From the NCBI GenBank assembly GCA_964019415.1, contig OZ025875.1:2531501-2595500 (forward strand): a stretch of DNA of 64,000 bases, in the 5' to 3' direction. The notes under the pieces were generated by a model. The model saw only the letters and a program-made list of their open reading frames with translations. It searched no databases and was not told where the DNA came from. The position numbers and the translations under genes were made by a program. Origin of the DNA: Ianthella basta (lineage: Eukaryota > Porifera > Demospongiae > Verongiida > Ianthellidae). Position 1 is the first letter of the stretch; each line of letters opens with the position of its first letter. Of this stretch, positions 11,601 through 20,704 are shown piece by piece.

Positions 11601-14600
11601 TTAGCACTCAATCATTACTAACTGGTCGACAGGTTACAACGACAGAGGAGTCGCTTCAAAGGTAATGTAAGCCAGTCTTGATATTCAAAAACAATTTAGT
11701 TGCACATGACACATCATGTGACATCAAAGTGATGCTAGTGATATGACATGTATGGTAAAGCCTATATAGGGTGAAGATACAAGAGGTACACATTTCCGCT
11801 CCCCCCCCCCCCCCCCCTGCGAGCGCATTCACATGTTTCTTCTTGATATTGATTCATCTTTCTTTGCAGTTTCCCCCACTATTGTCTTCTCCCCTTCTGA
11901 TGTCCGTGATGTTGTGAGGGGAGAAAACTTGGTTGCCTCATGTCGAGCTAATGCTGATTCACAACCAATGATTCAGTGGTTCAGAGGAGACCAGATGCTT
12001 AATGATGGAGACCAGTTAGTAAATGTATCAATATCACAAAGTTTCAAAGGCTCTGATCTCAGCAGCCAGCTCACTGTGACAGACGTCACATCTGATGATA
12101 CAAGGGTATATTCCTGCATGGCAGTCAACAGTCTGGGAAAGGATTCCAAGTCATTTCAAGTCAATGTTGTGGGTGAGTCAGATCCAATCCATTACAAGTT
12201 GGTATTCAGCAGCAATGCTATCCTCCCAGTGCTGTAATCATTCTGATCCACATCCATTCTCTGTATGCAGTGAGGCCCAACATAACTGGTATTATGAGTA
12301 GTGTGAATGGTTCAGAGGAAGAAGCACTGTATCATGAAGGGACGTTGACATTGGAAGAGTTCACTCCCCAACTTGTGCTGACATGTAAAGCTTATGGCAC
12401 TCCTCCACCTGAAATTGCCTGGCTAAATAATGGCGTTGCTCTGCAAAACATTCCAGGTAGAAGGACCATCACAGTTGAAGATGGAGGATCACTTGATGAA
12501 CTGTGTAACATCACCCGATCCACTCTCAGCCTCTCAGAGGTGCAGCTATCTGATGCCGGAGAGTACACTTGTAGAGCAATCAGTGGCAATGTCTCCCCCA
12601 TCCCTGGTACCACAGCATGGACATTCAAATTCGGAGTCAATGGTGAGTATTTAACCTTGGTGATCAAATGTGCTTCATTTTGAAGCATGCTGTACTTTTT
12701 GTGGTTCCTTCCTTATAATCCCACTGTGCTTATATTACCATTTGTGTTGTATTTCTTTCAGAAACAAATGAATGTGACCCCAACCCCTGTATGAACAATG
12801 GCAAGTGTATAGATGGAGTACAAAACTACACATGCAATTGCACATCCCTCCTTGAGGATGGTGTTAGGAATTTCTACACAGGAAGGAACTGTGCTCAAAG
12901 TGAGGGAGGATGGGTTATCACAGCATGACTTGTTGCACATTGCATTATACTCTTTTGTATCCACAGAGGTTGACAATCGAGTAGCCCCCTCTCTTACCAC
13001 ATCTCCCACAAGTCAGAAGGTGGATCTCAATGACAGGGTTACCCTGAGCTGCTCTGCTACTGGCAACCCCACCCCAAACATTCTGTGGTACAAGGATGGC
13101 ATTGCAATTAAGGGCCCTCAGGCCTTTGGAAGTGAATTTGTGATCACAGAAACAACCCCCAAACAACGAGGATTCTATCAATGTGTAGCCTTCAGCAGCT
13201 TTGGTCCACCAGCAAGATCTGATGAAGTATCAATATTAATCAATGGTGAGAACATTTTGATACTCAACTGAGACTGCAACTGAGAAATTTTGTGTCAATG
13301 TATCGTTGTGCAGGCATAGTTCAACTTCGTGTCCGAATTGACTTTGGGAGTAGGAGGAAACGACAATCCAATGCCAATGCTGACATTATGGAGACTGTGA
13401 GTGACTTAATGTACTGGTACATACCGGGTAACCATTGAATGAAAGTGTGTGCTTTTGTATATTCCCTGTTATTAGCTGCAGTTGCAAACAGTGAACCAAC
13501 CTCTAGCAGTGGAAGGAGACTATGTAGCCACTGTGTACTCAGTGGAACCTGCTGGGGACAACACTACTGACATTGTGATCACTGTGGCAACCAACAGCTC
13601 TGAATCTCCTGCAAATCTCACTGAGCAACTGACACAGCCTCTTGAACAAACACTGGAAGAAGTTACAGACATCAACGAGCAAATCTCATTTACTGTAGTG
13701 ACCACTGATAGACATGGTATGCATTTGTATAGCCAACTGGTGTGTGAGCCTGTGTACAGTGAATGCAGAGTATCCTGTATGCAGCTTCATGCAGTAGCCG
13801 ATTCCTTACAATGGCTATGACTACTGTGAATGTGTTTTGGTAATCATGCAGCACTCATATCTCATTCACTCCTCCTCCTTTACCAAGATGGCTGTCCTGA
13901 ACTGCCTGACTCACCCTGTGGCAATGTTGGTCCAGTGACTTGGCCTGAGACTGAGATAGGCCAGGTAGCCTCAGTCCAATGCCAGTGTGGGTTAGATGAC
14001 CCACTGATCCAGCGACTGACAGGCACTCGGAGATGTGGTGGTAGGTATGAAACTGGTGCAGTGTGGGAGGAGCCACAGTGTGAGAGCTGCCAGTTCAGCG
14101 AGACAAGGAAAATGCTTTGTGCACTTGCTGAGGTTGGTTGACTCAATGAAGTGACAGGTTGTAACTATGAGCAAATAAAAAGCTATAAATAGGCTATGGA
14201 CATTCTGATTCAGCCATTTTCTTGGTCTGTGTATCAATGCATATGATGCCACTCCCTATAGATTGATAACCCAGCCCAGCTTGCCGCCATTCTGGTGAAT
14301 ATAACTGGTTCTGGTAGTGCTGAGATTGAGAGTGCAGATGTCTCCCTCACTGTGGGGCTGCTGGAAATTATCACACAATCCACAGAAGACCTACAACAGG
14401 AGGATGTGAGTGGCTAAATCCTCTGATGACTAGTCAATGTCATTCTTCACTACTGTTGCTGCTGGTTGTATTCTGCATGTTTTAGGTTCAAATGGATGTC
14501 CTCTTGATTGTGAGTAATGTTCAGCAAGTGCCTCCTGACCAGCTGGCAGCCAGTCAGGAAGAGACAGATTCATCAAACAGGTTTGTGCATATACTTGGGT

Positions 14601-17600
14601 ACCTTGACCAGTTGAAAGTGAGAGTAACTGCTTGTTCATTATCACTTTGGTGCACCTGCAGAATTTTAGAGATTGTGGATGACGTGCTGAATGTTGTTGA
14701 GGTGGCTCCTGAAAAACCTTTTGAGTTTGCTGCTCCTGACTTTGGTGTTCAAGTTGAGGAGCCTCCTGAAGATCTAGATGCTGAGAAACTCTTTGCCCCT
14801 GATTTAGGAGCCTTGTTGAGCCAAGTAATGACCAGTACTGCAGCAAGCATGCAGATGGAAGAAATGCCAGAAGTGCCATCTGCTGCAATTTCTCTCTCAT
14901 CGACTCTTCTGAGAGGCGACAATGGAACGAGACGACTTATATCAATATCAGTGTTTGTACGTGATTCTCTGTTTCAAGAACGGGCAAGTATGACAATGGA
15001 CAACCGCACCAGAGAAATTGTTAGAAGCATTGTAGTTGATTTATCTTTGCGGTCAGGTGGAAAAGTAATTTCAATTGCTGCACCTCCAAACAGCAATGTA
15101 GTGCGGCCACGCTTCACTAAAACAATGGTAAGCTGTTACAAATGAGAACATGAGAATTACAATACTGCAGACTGTGCGTTCTAGCACTGCCTGTGGTCTC
15201 TTCTCACTTTCAGCTTGGTAGAGAGAAAGGAAGCAACACAAGCTGTCAATTTTGGAACTTTACTGCTGATGGTGAGCTACGTACTCAGATCCATGCAAAA
15301 GAATAGTTTATGACAGTGTTTATGTATATACTATATATACATCTGTAGATCGCTCACACCATATCTGTTGTAGAAATTGTAAACAATGATTAATAAGGAG
15401 CTCTCCTGATACAATGCATTCTTATTCCTTACCTCTTTGTGCATGTGTACTCATAGGTATAGTGCATTCCAATTCCTGAACTACAATATTTTTATGTGCA
15501 TATCTTCCTATAATGCAGGTGGTTCTGGTGCATGGGACAGCAGTAACTGCAGAGTGCTCAATGAAACGGCAGAGGAAGTGGAGTGTGGCTGTGATCATCT
15601 CACTCACTTTGCCATTCTGCTGGTGAGTGACTGACAACATGCATAAAATAATGCCAGCAGTACACTTCTTGCCATGAATAGTGTAATGGGCTGTTCTTGT
15701 GTGCCATCCTCAGTGTGCATAGTTTATATACATCAACTTTCCCATTACCAGGCTGTTCTTCTTTCCTGTTACCATGCAAGTATTCCGCTTGCCTCACAGT
15801 GTTCTTCTTTTCCATTTCTCATCGGTAGGACATCACCCCTGACTCACCAACAATGTCTACTCCAGTTAGTACTGCCCTTGAAGGAGTGTCTTACATTGGC
15901 ACTGTACTCTCCATCATTGGCCTCGTCATCATTATCATCACCTATCTTGGAGAGGAGTGAGTACTGTATTACTAGAGCGTATAATAAATGCAACTACTTG
16001 CTGGGGTATGAAGCCATTTTTCTGCCATTCTTCATTCTTCTGCCTGGGCCTCTATTTCTTTCAAGAGGTTTTTGACCTGGCCTCTATTCAAGCCCGGCCT
16101 CTATTAAAATGAACTGATTCCTAGCCATGTTTTTTTTATATAAAATCTCTGACAAGACATGGCTGTCGTTGAGGATTCACATGTGCTGAGAAGGCACGAG
16201 TTCTCAGAAGTCGCCAAGCTCGCAATTTGGTCTCATCCAGCAACTCCCAACTCTCTCACATGCAGCGGCTTCTTTCGCATCTCCGCTACATTTGCTCCAA
16301 ACCCTGAGGAAGAATTAGCTAAGCATTGTGCTTCTCTTCTGACTTGGACATTGCTACTGCAGCAGGAACTAAGTAAGTAATGCGTGCGCACTGTGTTCGA
16401 TTCGTACCTAAAGCGTGCACCTCAGATGCTGCAGAGTGCCAGTGCGTGGGTTCGGATCCATCTTCAATTCGAACCTGGCTTCTATTCAAGCCCCGGGTTC
16501 TATTAAAGATTCGCTGCTCTGACCCCCTGCCTCTATTTGAGCCTGGCCTCTATACGGACATATACGGTATGTATGTGGGCACACCCAATGGTGATGAAAG
16601 CAGGAAGTAATTATTATATGGAGACAGCATGCATTACAAGGCAACTAGGTTGCAGCACAGATGTGCATTCAGTGCACAACAAGATTATTAATTTGATGAT
16701 TCTTATGTTAAGTCTTTCCACAAGGTGTAATTACAGTACAGGCAGTGAATCATTCAAATCTTTGAGGCTCTGATATCCAGTGATTGCCATTCCATCTATT
16801 GCCTCTGCAATGGCTAAATGCAAGCAATCGTCCCTTTTCAGCAGCACTTCAGTCATGATGGCTTTAGCCTTACTGGTTTGTTTCTGTTGAAACAGCAAGT
16901 GTTAGACTTGTGGTGGATACAGAAGAAGCCAGTCATCCAACTATCAACCACCAGTACACCACACTGATGAGCCCCAGTCAGAGCAAAACATTTGTCTGTA
17001 GCTCTTTCATCTCTGTTGGATGACTGGGGGAGGTGATCACTAGTTGCCAACTCAAACTCTATGGGGCTTTGTGCCCCCCCCCCCCTCCCCCCCCACCCCA
17101 CCACTGAGACACCAATACTGGTGTAGTTGGTAGGTTTGGCGTAATATCCAGTAATTACCATTCAAGAGTTTATAGTTACTGATAATCCACAGAAGAAATG
17201 GTTAATGTTAATTCTTTCCCACTACAAGGCGTAATTAATTGTGTTTAATTTGGTGAAAGAGCATAATTATAGACAGCAAATTGTTCAATCTTTGAGGCTC
17301 ATTAGCTGTTCAAGCCCTCTAGTAGTCATCTGTATTCCAAGCGATTTGAACAAGCATATAGACATCATGTCATGTAAATGAGCACATGATGAACAATAAA
17401 ATGCATGAGAGTTCACCATGAACTGTTGATCTGACCTTTGCTAAAGTTAACATTCTTTGTTAGCAGATGTGTGATATCCGTTCTGCCATAAGCTGAGATG
17501 GAGGATGATATGAATGCTTCACATCAGTTCCCCGTATGGTGTATAGGAATTTAGTTGCAGTGCTTGCTTCACTCGCTACTGCTGCATACTTGGGTGAGAG

Positions 17601-20045
17601 TTCTGGATCTAGATTTGTATTGTGCAAGCACGTCACAGTAACATGCAATGGTGCAAATTGTGGCAATCAATGAACTGATGGGTGCTTACAGGGTGAGTAG
17701 ACACATAGCAATGCAACAAATACTTTTGTAGGGTGTTTTGAACATGAAGGTCTTATTCAGCTAGTAAGGGGACTGCATAGCATTATTTCTGCATTGAAAC
17801 TTTTCTAACTAGAAGGCAGTGTTAGCGTTGAAAGCCATTGGAGCAGACGGTTATAAATTGTACTGATCACATGGCCCAAGTGTATGTACATGTAGTGGCA
17901 AAGCTTCTATATAGCCTATACATCATGGCCTTCACTCTATAAATCATCCATCTAACACACTATAATACCCCAATTCTAAGTTCCTCCTGACACGTGTTCA
18001 CTACAGCCCACACACAGTATGCATGGGAGCAAGTCCTCCCTACCAGTTCAGTGCCTTGTAACATAACGCTTCATTTTCTGTTTCAGTGCACTTTTGTTTG
18101 AGCAAAGTGACTTTACCTAATCTCCTTAAAATTTCTTTAAACTTAATGTTCTTTACATATAATAATGGATGTGAATCTCAGATACTGTATAGAGAAACAC
18201 TGAACTGAGAATGACCTAATGATAGCAATATAAAATGACTATGTAAGTCAATAATATTTGCATAAGTGTACATGAAAAGTTAATTACAATGGTCTATGTA
18301 CCATGGTGACACGAATGGAAGATAACGTTTGAAACTACACATGGTAAGGAAAGAAGGGGGAAGGGAAAAATGGCAGGAAACTGGACCAGCACCGGCAACC
18401 TCTAGATCCTCTGATCTTGAAGGGGTGAAGTAGAGTTACACCAATTAATGGAAAAACGGGAAATGTCAGTGAACAGGACCTCTGGAACAGGACCTTCTAA
18501 AATCTCAAGAACCTCTGGTCCTGTTCACTGCCATTTTCCCTTTCCCCCTTCTTTCCTTACCATGTGTAGTTACAAACATTGTACGTACATGAAAATTGTT
18601 TGCCATCATCTTTACCTTCATACTAATGTACTCCACTCAGAAAACTGAGGAAGGCTATCCATGTAAAGCTGTTGCTCAACCTCTCCTTTGCTCTGTTGGG
18701 ACTGTATGTCACCTTCATCATCAGCACTGTCTCAACTGGTGTACCTGTGCTCTGTGGAGTGGTCTCTGCTCTCATGCACTACTTCTTCCTGGCTGTGTTC
18801 TTCTGGATGGCAGCAGAAGCCATCCAGTTGCACAGAAAATTGGTGACTGTGTTCAAACCAAACATCACAAGCTATGTCAAGATTGCCATGGCGATATGCT
18901 GGGGTAGGTTGGTGCATGTGAAGAGGGAAAGTAACGCAATAACTTGCATTTTCTTTGTACTGTATTGCCTTCATGTGCAATCCTACCTCCTACAGTGGTC
19001 CCAGCTTTCATTGTGGTGTTCTCCTTGGCTCCATACTACCACAACTACATTCATTCAAGATTGTAAGGAGCTTGACAGAATATTAGACAGCTAGTAATGC
19101 ATATGCCTGTGTTCAGTGTACTTAAAGTTGATGTTTTCTCTTTCTACAAATTGCAGCTGCCGTGTGTATGGATACTCCTTCTATATTGGTCTGCTTGTAC
19201 CATTTGGTGCCATCTACATTATGAACTGGGTCATATTTATCCTCATCTTTGCCAATCTGGTGTGTAAGTCCAATGTTAGGGAGGAGACAAGCAAGAATGG
19301 AAACCTTCGCAAACTGAAGGAGAACTTTATGATTGCCCTGGGACTGTCCCTTCTCTTTGGAATGGGCTGGGCCATTGGTCTGCTAGCTACCAGTGATCTT
19401 CCTGATGCAGTGCGCTACCCTGCTGAGTGGGTCTTCACCCTGACTACTGCCTTCCTGGGTGTATACCTGTTTGTCCTGCATGTTCTAAAATCTCAAGAAG
19501 CTCGTAGACTTTGGAAGAGGTGGCTACTCTGCCAGCGTAAGCGGGCTGCTTATGGTGTGTCAACCAGCAATACAAGCAAGTCTCGCTTGACTTCCACTAT
19601 TGTATCCTGGGCAGGGACTTTTAGACGTAACACACTGAGGGAGGCTGGCAAAAGCACTGACACAATGACACATAACACACCTGCTGCATCTGAAAATCTA
19701 CACTTTTTCTCTAGTCCTACTAGAAGGATGACAGACACTGCCTCCACTTTTTCTGAGCCATCCTCTGTGAAGGGGAATACCACTGCTGAGGCCCCATCTC
19801 CCATTTTGCCACCAGTGGAGATTCAGTTAGTCAGCAAATTGGACCAAGGTGAACAGTCCAACAATGAAGCACCTGTGAAAGTGGGCATTGATACTGAATC
19901 CATCATTGAAACCATGGGTTCCCATGACAGCTCCTCTTTGTTTGGCTGCAATGCTCTCTCTGCTCAGCAAGACCCAGTTCCAACTGGCACAGATGAAGAT
20001 TGCTACATAATCCAGAACAAGGAGACTGATCATGAAGGGCTCTGA
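2531..20045 (+). CDS. Adhesion GPCR, complete (gene 1, 21 exons, 1521 aa)
   Basis: Spliced model: 2531-2564, 2660-2689, 9445-9753, 9859-9945, 11077-11313, 11870-12172, 12271-12642, 12762-12899, 12967-13245, 13314-13396, 13482-13716, 13888-14132, 14262-14405, 14486-14580, 14662-15127, 15214-15271, 15519-15622, 15829-15956, 18641-18903, 18996-19062, 19157-20045. Every junction has GT/AG ends and the phases add up to one open frame of 4566 nt with stop. Order: signal peptide (1-22), FN3 (22-124), FN3 (125-232), Ig, Ig, EGF (458-503), Ig (504-596), SEA-like region with RRKR (597-702), hormone receptor motif (703-784), GAIN (785-1019), GPS (1020-1073), seven helices and a cytoplasmic tail to 1521. 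It is predicted to act at the plasma membrane as a self-cleaved adhesion receptor. Compared with gene 3 it lacks one FN3 and two Ig exons. Boundaries rest on splice consensus and on the aligned paralogue, not on transcripts. Confidence 0.85.
2862..3452. mobile_element. Non-autonomous TIR element, PIF/Harbinger-like
   Basis: Left end CAGCCCATTTACACTA and right end TAGTGTAAACGGGCTG are inverted copies with one mismatch. The interior is rich in repeats of GGAACGGTTC and its complement, pointing inward and outward. The flanks are TTA on the left and TGA on the right, and the homologous module at 36340 has an uninterrupted cacctaactctc at this place, which supports an insertion. A three-base T-A target and GAACGGTTC-rich ends recall PIF/Harbinger MITEs. 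No transposase is encoded. Confidence 0.6.
3453..4059. other. Gene 1 first intron, mostly module-derived sequence
   Basis: This continues the duplicated first-intron sequence also seen at 36360-36960. It contains a 37-nt hairpin at 3568-3604 (arm TTAACCTTTGGTTAAA, loop cctca, one mismatch). No exon is visible. Confidence 0.45.
4060..4890. repeat. Tandem duplication of a ~415-bp segment
   Basis: Bases about 4080-4487 and 4488-4890 are two adjacent copies that share phrases such as 'accacaatatcattagatgg', 'gggagatgcagcaaaggtac' and 'gcatacatgtatgcattag'. Gene 3's first intron has one copy at about 36966-37375. The duplication therefore arose in the gene 1 lineage or collapsed in the other. Confidence 0.75.
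5261..5372. repeat. Short minisatellite, ~24-bp period
   Basis: Copies of ttgagctgactcctg-like units begin at 5261, 5285 and 5309, two steps of 24 bp, followed by shorter degenerate copies near 5324 and 5357. The open frame read on the minus strand here (a repeated QLKG pattern) is explained by the repeat and is not called as a gene. Confidence 0.6.
5373..6600. other. Intron DNA without recognised gene
   Basis: No exon of the receptor family is found. The end of the stretch (from about 6261) matches 38190-38520 of gene 3's first intron, including 'catagtttgcgttgctgtat'. A GATT simple repeat occurs at about 6381-6397. Short open frames on either strand match nothing I recognise. Confidence 0.4.
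6600..8700. repeat. Tandem duplication of ~630-bp unit, split by a TIR element
   Basis: The phrases 'aggattc.tatcctttgagcaa', 'aataataccaggcccttcc' and 'ctagtacaaaat' occur near 6630-6806 and again near 8035-8212. The sequence after 7580 (aaaagaaaacaatgaggttc) recurs after 8213. Gene 3 has a single copy at about 38520-39190. After subtracting the 773-bp insertion at 6807-7579, the period is about 630 bp. Confidence 0.65.
6807..7579. mobile_element. 773-bp TIR element with perfect 26-bp inner TIRs and AAAT target duplication
   Basis: Bases 6818-6843 and 7543-7568 are exact inverted copies of 26 bp (TGCGAAAAGGGCCTATTTGG at the left, continuing GGGCAA). The similarity extends outwards in degenerate form to GTGA...TCAC at 6807 and 7579. 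The flanks are AAAT at 6803-6806 and 7580-7583, and the related site near 38700 (ctagtacaaaattgctaac) is unoccupied. The interior is more GC-rich than the neighbourhood. A 170-codon open frame that begins in the left TIR resembles no transposase, so the element is called non-autonomous. The superfamily is not assigned. Confidence 0.75.
7800..9030 (-). pseudogene. Possible antisense mobile-element coding fragments
   Basis: Minus-strand frames at 7849-8055, 8481-8690 and 8782-9021 have counterparts in gene 3's intron (38940-39197 and about 39250-39500). Shared residues include KALLKELGH and LTSSRDCRW. Conservation of similar residues among three copies suggests decayed coding DNA of a mobile element, but duplication of the whole intron explains part of it. 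I do not recognise the family. Confidence 0.25.
9445..11313 (+). CDS. Gene 1 exons 3-5: two fibronectin III domains
   Basis: Exon 3 (9445-9753) encodes one FN3-like domain with several N-glycosylation sequons and the block [12 protein letters not shown]. Exons 4 (9859-9945) and 5 (11077-11313) split a second FN3: VSVTWKEP at the first strands, then YEVQYRGV and [17 protein letters not shown], the typical FN3 Y-x-VxVxAxNxxG pattern. All three exons start and end in phase 1. The intron 9946-11076 matches 40425-42273 of gene 3; gene 3 carries about 700 bp of extra sequence there, around 40860-41580. Confidence 0.8.
11415..11832. repeat. Misplaced copy of 5'-module sequence inside gene 1
   Basis: Bases about 11419-11530 are an inverted copy of a segment found at 35050-35180 and 62245-62360 ('gttgccaatgacgc', 'actttgattgaaccactcaa'). 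From about 11590 to 11832 the sequence follows the 5' module ('gcactcaatcattactaact', 'gaagatacaagaggtacaca') up to 'gcgagcgcattc', stopping just before the place where the TATA box lies at 2411. Poly-C and CA tracts occur at 11572-11598 and 11802-11817. In gene 3 the corresponding interval holds one FN3 and two Ig exons. Confidence 0.75.
11870..12642 (+). CDS. Gene 1 exons 6-7: two Ig domains
   Basis: Exon 6 (11870-12172) encodes an I-set Ig with [15 protein letters not shown] and [15 protein letters not shown], which contain both disulphide cysteines and the core Trp. Exon 7 (12271-12642) encodes a second Ig with [17 protein letters not shown] and DAGEYTCRA. An ATG at 11833 reads in frame through the end of the intron into exon 6, so an alternative first exon is possible. 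Exon 7 differs from gene 3's counterpart at about ten of 372 bases by eye. Confidence 0.85.
12762..12899 (+). CDS. Gene 1 exon 8: EGF-like domain
   Basis: The exon encodes [16 protein letters not shown], then YTCNC and a final TGRNC, six cysteines in EGF order. The segment between the fifth and sixth cysteine is long. There is no clear hydroxylation signature. The exon is phase 1-1. Gene 2 has lost this exon; gene 3 keeps it at 44945-45082. Confidence 0.85.
12967..13245 (+). CDS. Gene 1 exon 9: Ig domain
   Basis: An I-set Ig with [20 protein letters not shown] and [14 protein letters not shown]. Both cysteines and the Trp are present. The exon follows the EGF exon after a 67-bp intron and is phase 1-1. 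A degenerate copy lies at 53148-53435 in gene 4. Confidence 0.85.
13314..13716 (+). CDS. Gene 1 exons 10-11: SEA-like linker with RRKR site
   Basis: Exons 13314-13396 and 13482-13716 encode about 106 residues between the last Ig and the hormone receptor motif. Residues 610-613 are RRKR followed by Gln, a proprotein-convertase type site. The remainder has alternating hydrophobic strands and an amphipathic helix ([14 protein letters not shown]), which could be a SEA-like fold, though no GSVVV-like cleavage site is seen. Assignment to SEA is a guess; the basic site is plain in the sequence and also present in gene 3. Confidence 0.6.
13888..14132 (+). CDS. Gene 1 exon 12: hormone receptor motif (HormR)
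   Basis: The exon encodes about 82 residues with the HormR pattern: [20 protein letters not shown], a Cys pair, TRRCGG, and [10 protein letters not shown]. In adhesion GPCRs this domain commonly precedes the GAIN domain, as here. The four copies in the window (13888, 24986, 46076, 54150) are all 245 nt and all keep an open frame, including those in the two pseudogenes. Confidence 0.75.
14262..15622 (+). CDS. Gene 1 exons 13-17: GAIN domain and GPS
   Basis: Exons 14262-14405, 14486-14580 and 14662-15127 encode the GAIN body; 15214-15271 and 15519-15622 encode the GPS. The GPS reads [10 protein letters not shown], then a Trp/Cys segment, then [13 protein letters not shown]. The four cysteines, two tryptophans and the HL|T cleavage tripeptide (L1066/T1067) are present, so autoproteolysis is expected and the tethered agonist would begin THFAILL. 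The family is aGPCR (GPCR class B2-type GAIN-GPS). Confidence 0.9.
15829..20045 (+). CDS. Gene 1 exons 18-21: seven-helix domain and cytoplasmic tail
   Basis: Exon 15829-15956 encodes TM1 ([19 protein letters not shown]). After a 2.7-kb intron, 18641-18903 encodes TM2 and TM3 with [15 protein letters not shown], the class B/adhesion hallmark. Exon 18996-19062 encodes TM4, and 19157-20045 encodes TM5 to TM7 ([17 protein letters not shown] in TM6) plus a tail of about 180 residues. The tail is Ser/Thr-rich and ends with [14 protein letters not shown]; the core DCYxxQNKE is shared with gene 3. The stop is TGA at 20043-20045. Confidence 0.9.
16021..16565. repeat. Insertion with repeated 'cctctattcaagccc' motifs
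   Basis: Relative to the same intron in gene 2 (after 26948) and gene 3 (after 48046), gene 1 carries about 540 extra bases between 'aagccattttt' and 'tatgtgggcacaccc'. Both ends of the insertion carry tandem-like motifs such as GGCCTCTATTCAAGCCCGGC and CTATTAAA (about 16030-16115 and 16470-16560), which suggests the termini of a mobile element. No protein is recognised. Confidence 0.5.
16770..17165. repeat. Inverted-end repeat element in gene 1 intron
   Basis: The left side (gatatccagtgattgccatt) and right side (gtaatatccagtaattacca) carry the same short motif, and 'gtagttggtaggtttgg' near 17120 recurs inverted near 30880-30900 and 31950. The interior has a C-rich tract at 17077-17100. It appears related to the hairpin at 31933-32016. 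Exact ends are uncertain. Confidence 0.4.
17166..18280. other. Gene 1 intron between TM1 and TM2 exons
   Basis: No exon is seen. Bases about 17385-18280 match 60001-61160 downstream of gene 4 ('tgaactgttgatctgacctt', 'tagacacatagcaatgcaac'), which shows that this intron was copied there together with the start of the TM2 exon. Confidence 0.6.
18281..18597. mobile_element. Insertion with ~50-bp inverted repeats and 13-bp flanking repeat
   Basis: An inverted repeat begins at 18327 (GTTTGAAACTACACATGGTA) and ends at 18577; its arms run about 50 bp with a purine-rich GGAAAGAAGGGGGAAGGG section. The whole insertion is flanked by GTACATGAAAAGT at 18268-18280 and GTACATGAAAATT at 18585-18597. The copy at 61145-61160 has only one such motif and no insert. 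It sits 44 bp before the TM2 exon. The superfamily is unknown. Confidence 0.6.
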
Positions 20046-20704
20046 CACATTTCCATCATCTGCACCTATACTATATACAGCATACTATATATCCTCAGTG
20101 TGACACAGAATGTACTATGCTAATCAACTCTGTGCAATACATATCTAGGCTGTATTATGCATGCAAATGTAGTAAGATACTCAGTACATACACTGATTGA
20201 TTGCTTTATTGTATTAAGTGTGTGCTTCTATTTTGTAGCCCTATTATAGAGGATGCCAAAATATAATGTACTTGAACATGTGCACTGTTTTAATGTATCA
20301 ATATAGTTTAACTGAATTGAAGGAGGTTGGCTAGTCAGAAGCTGCTCAGCTAAGTTTGGCTTGTGATCACTGATAACAATTCCTGAAAGCAGTTGATTGA
20401 AAATGGTATAATAAATGGAAAGTAATCATCTTCACTGGTTCCTCTCAAGGGAGTTACAAGCAGACCACAGCTGTGCAGATTTGGTCTGGGGATGCATATG
20501 GTGTGTGTATTATGCTCATTGCCACCAGATGTACAGTGTTGTCACTGGGATTTCAATAAAGAGGCATAGACATTATATCTATGTATTCTTCATGCATTTG
20601 ATATATACCATCATCAAGAGAAGGAAGCAAAAGCACTGGAAGTCCAAGATATGGCTAGATAAAATGAAGATGATCATCAGTTGGTCAGTTGGTCAGCTGC
20701 ACCA
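20046..20704 (+). other. Gene 1 3' UTR and downstream flank
   Basis: Sequence after the stop aligns in patches with the 3' flanks of gene 2, gene 3 and the window start ('cctatactatata', 'cagtacatacactgatt', 'gtgtgcttctattttgtag'). Possible poly(A) signals AATAAA occur at 20410-20415 and 20555-20560. The end of the transcript cannot be fixed from sequence alone. Confidence 0.5.

Noticed and set aside
14430..14900. A 156-codon minus-strand frame opposite the GAIN exons
   Set aside because: It is the complement of well-supported exons with paralogue-conserved splice sites; similar shadows occur at 46775 and 25660.
2531..20045. Splitting gene 1 into two genes at 11.4-11.8 kb
   Set aside because: The frame closes perfectly when exon 5 is spliced to exon 6, and no terminator or second signal peptide is evident. 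An internal start is kept only as a finding.
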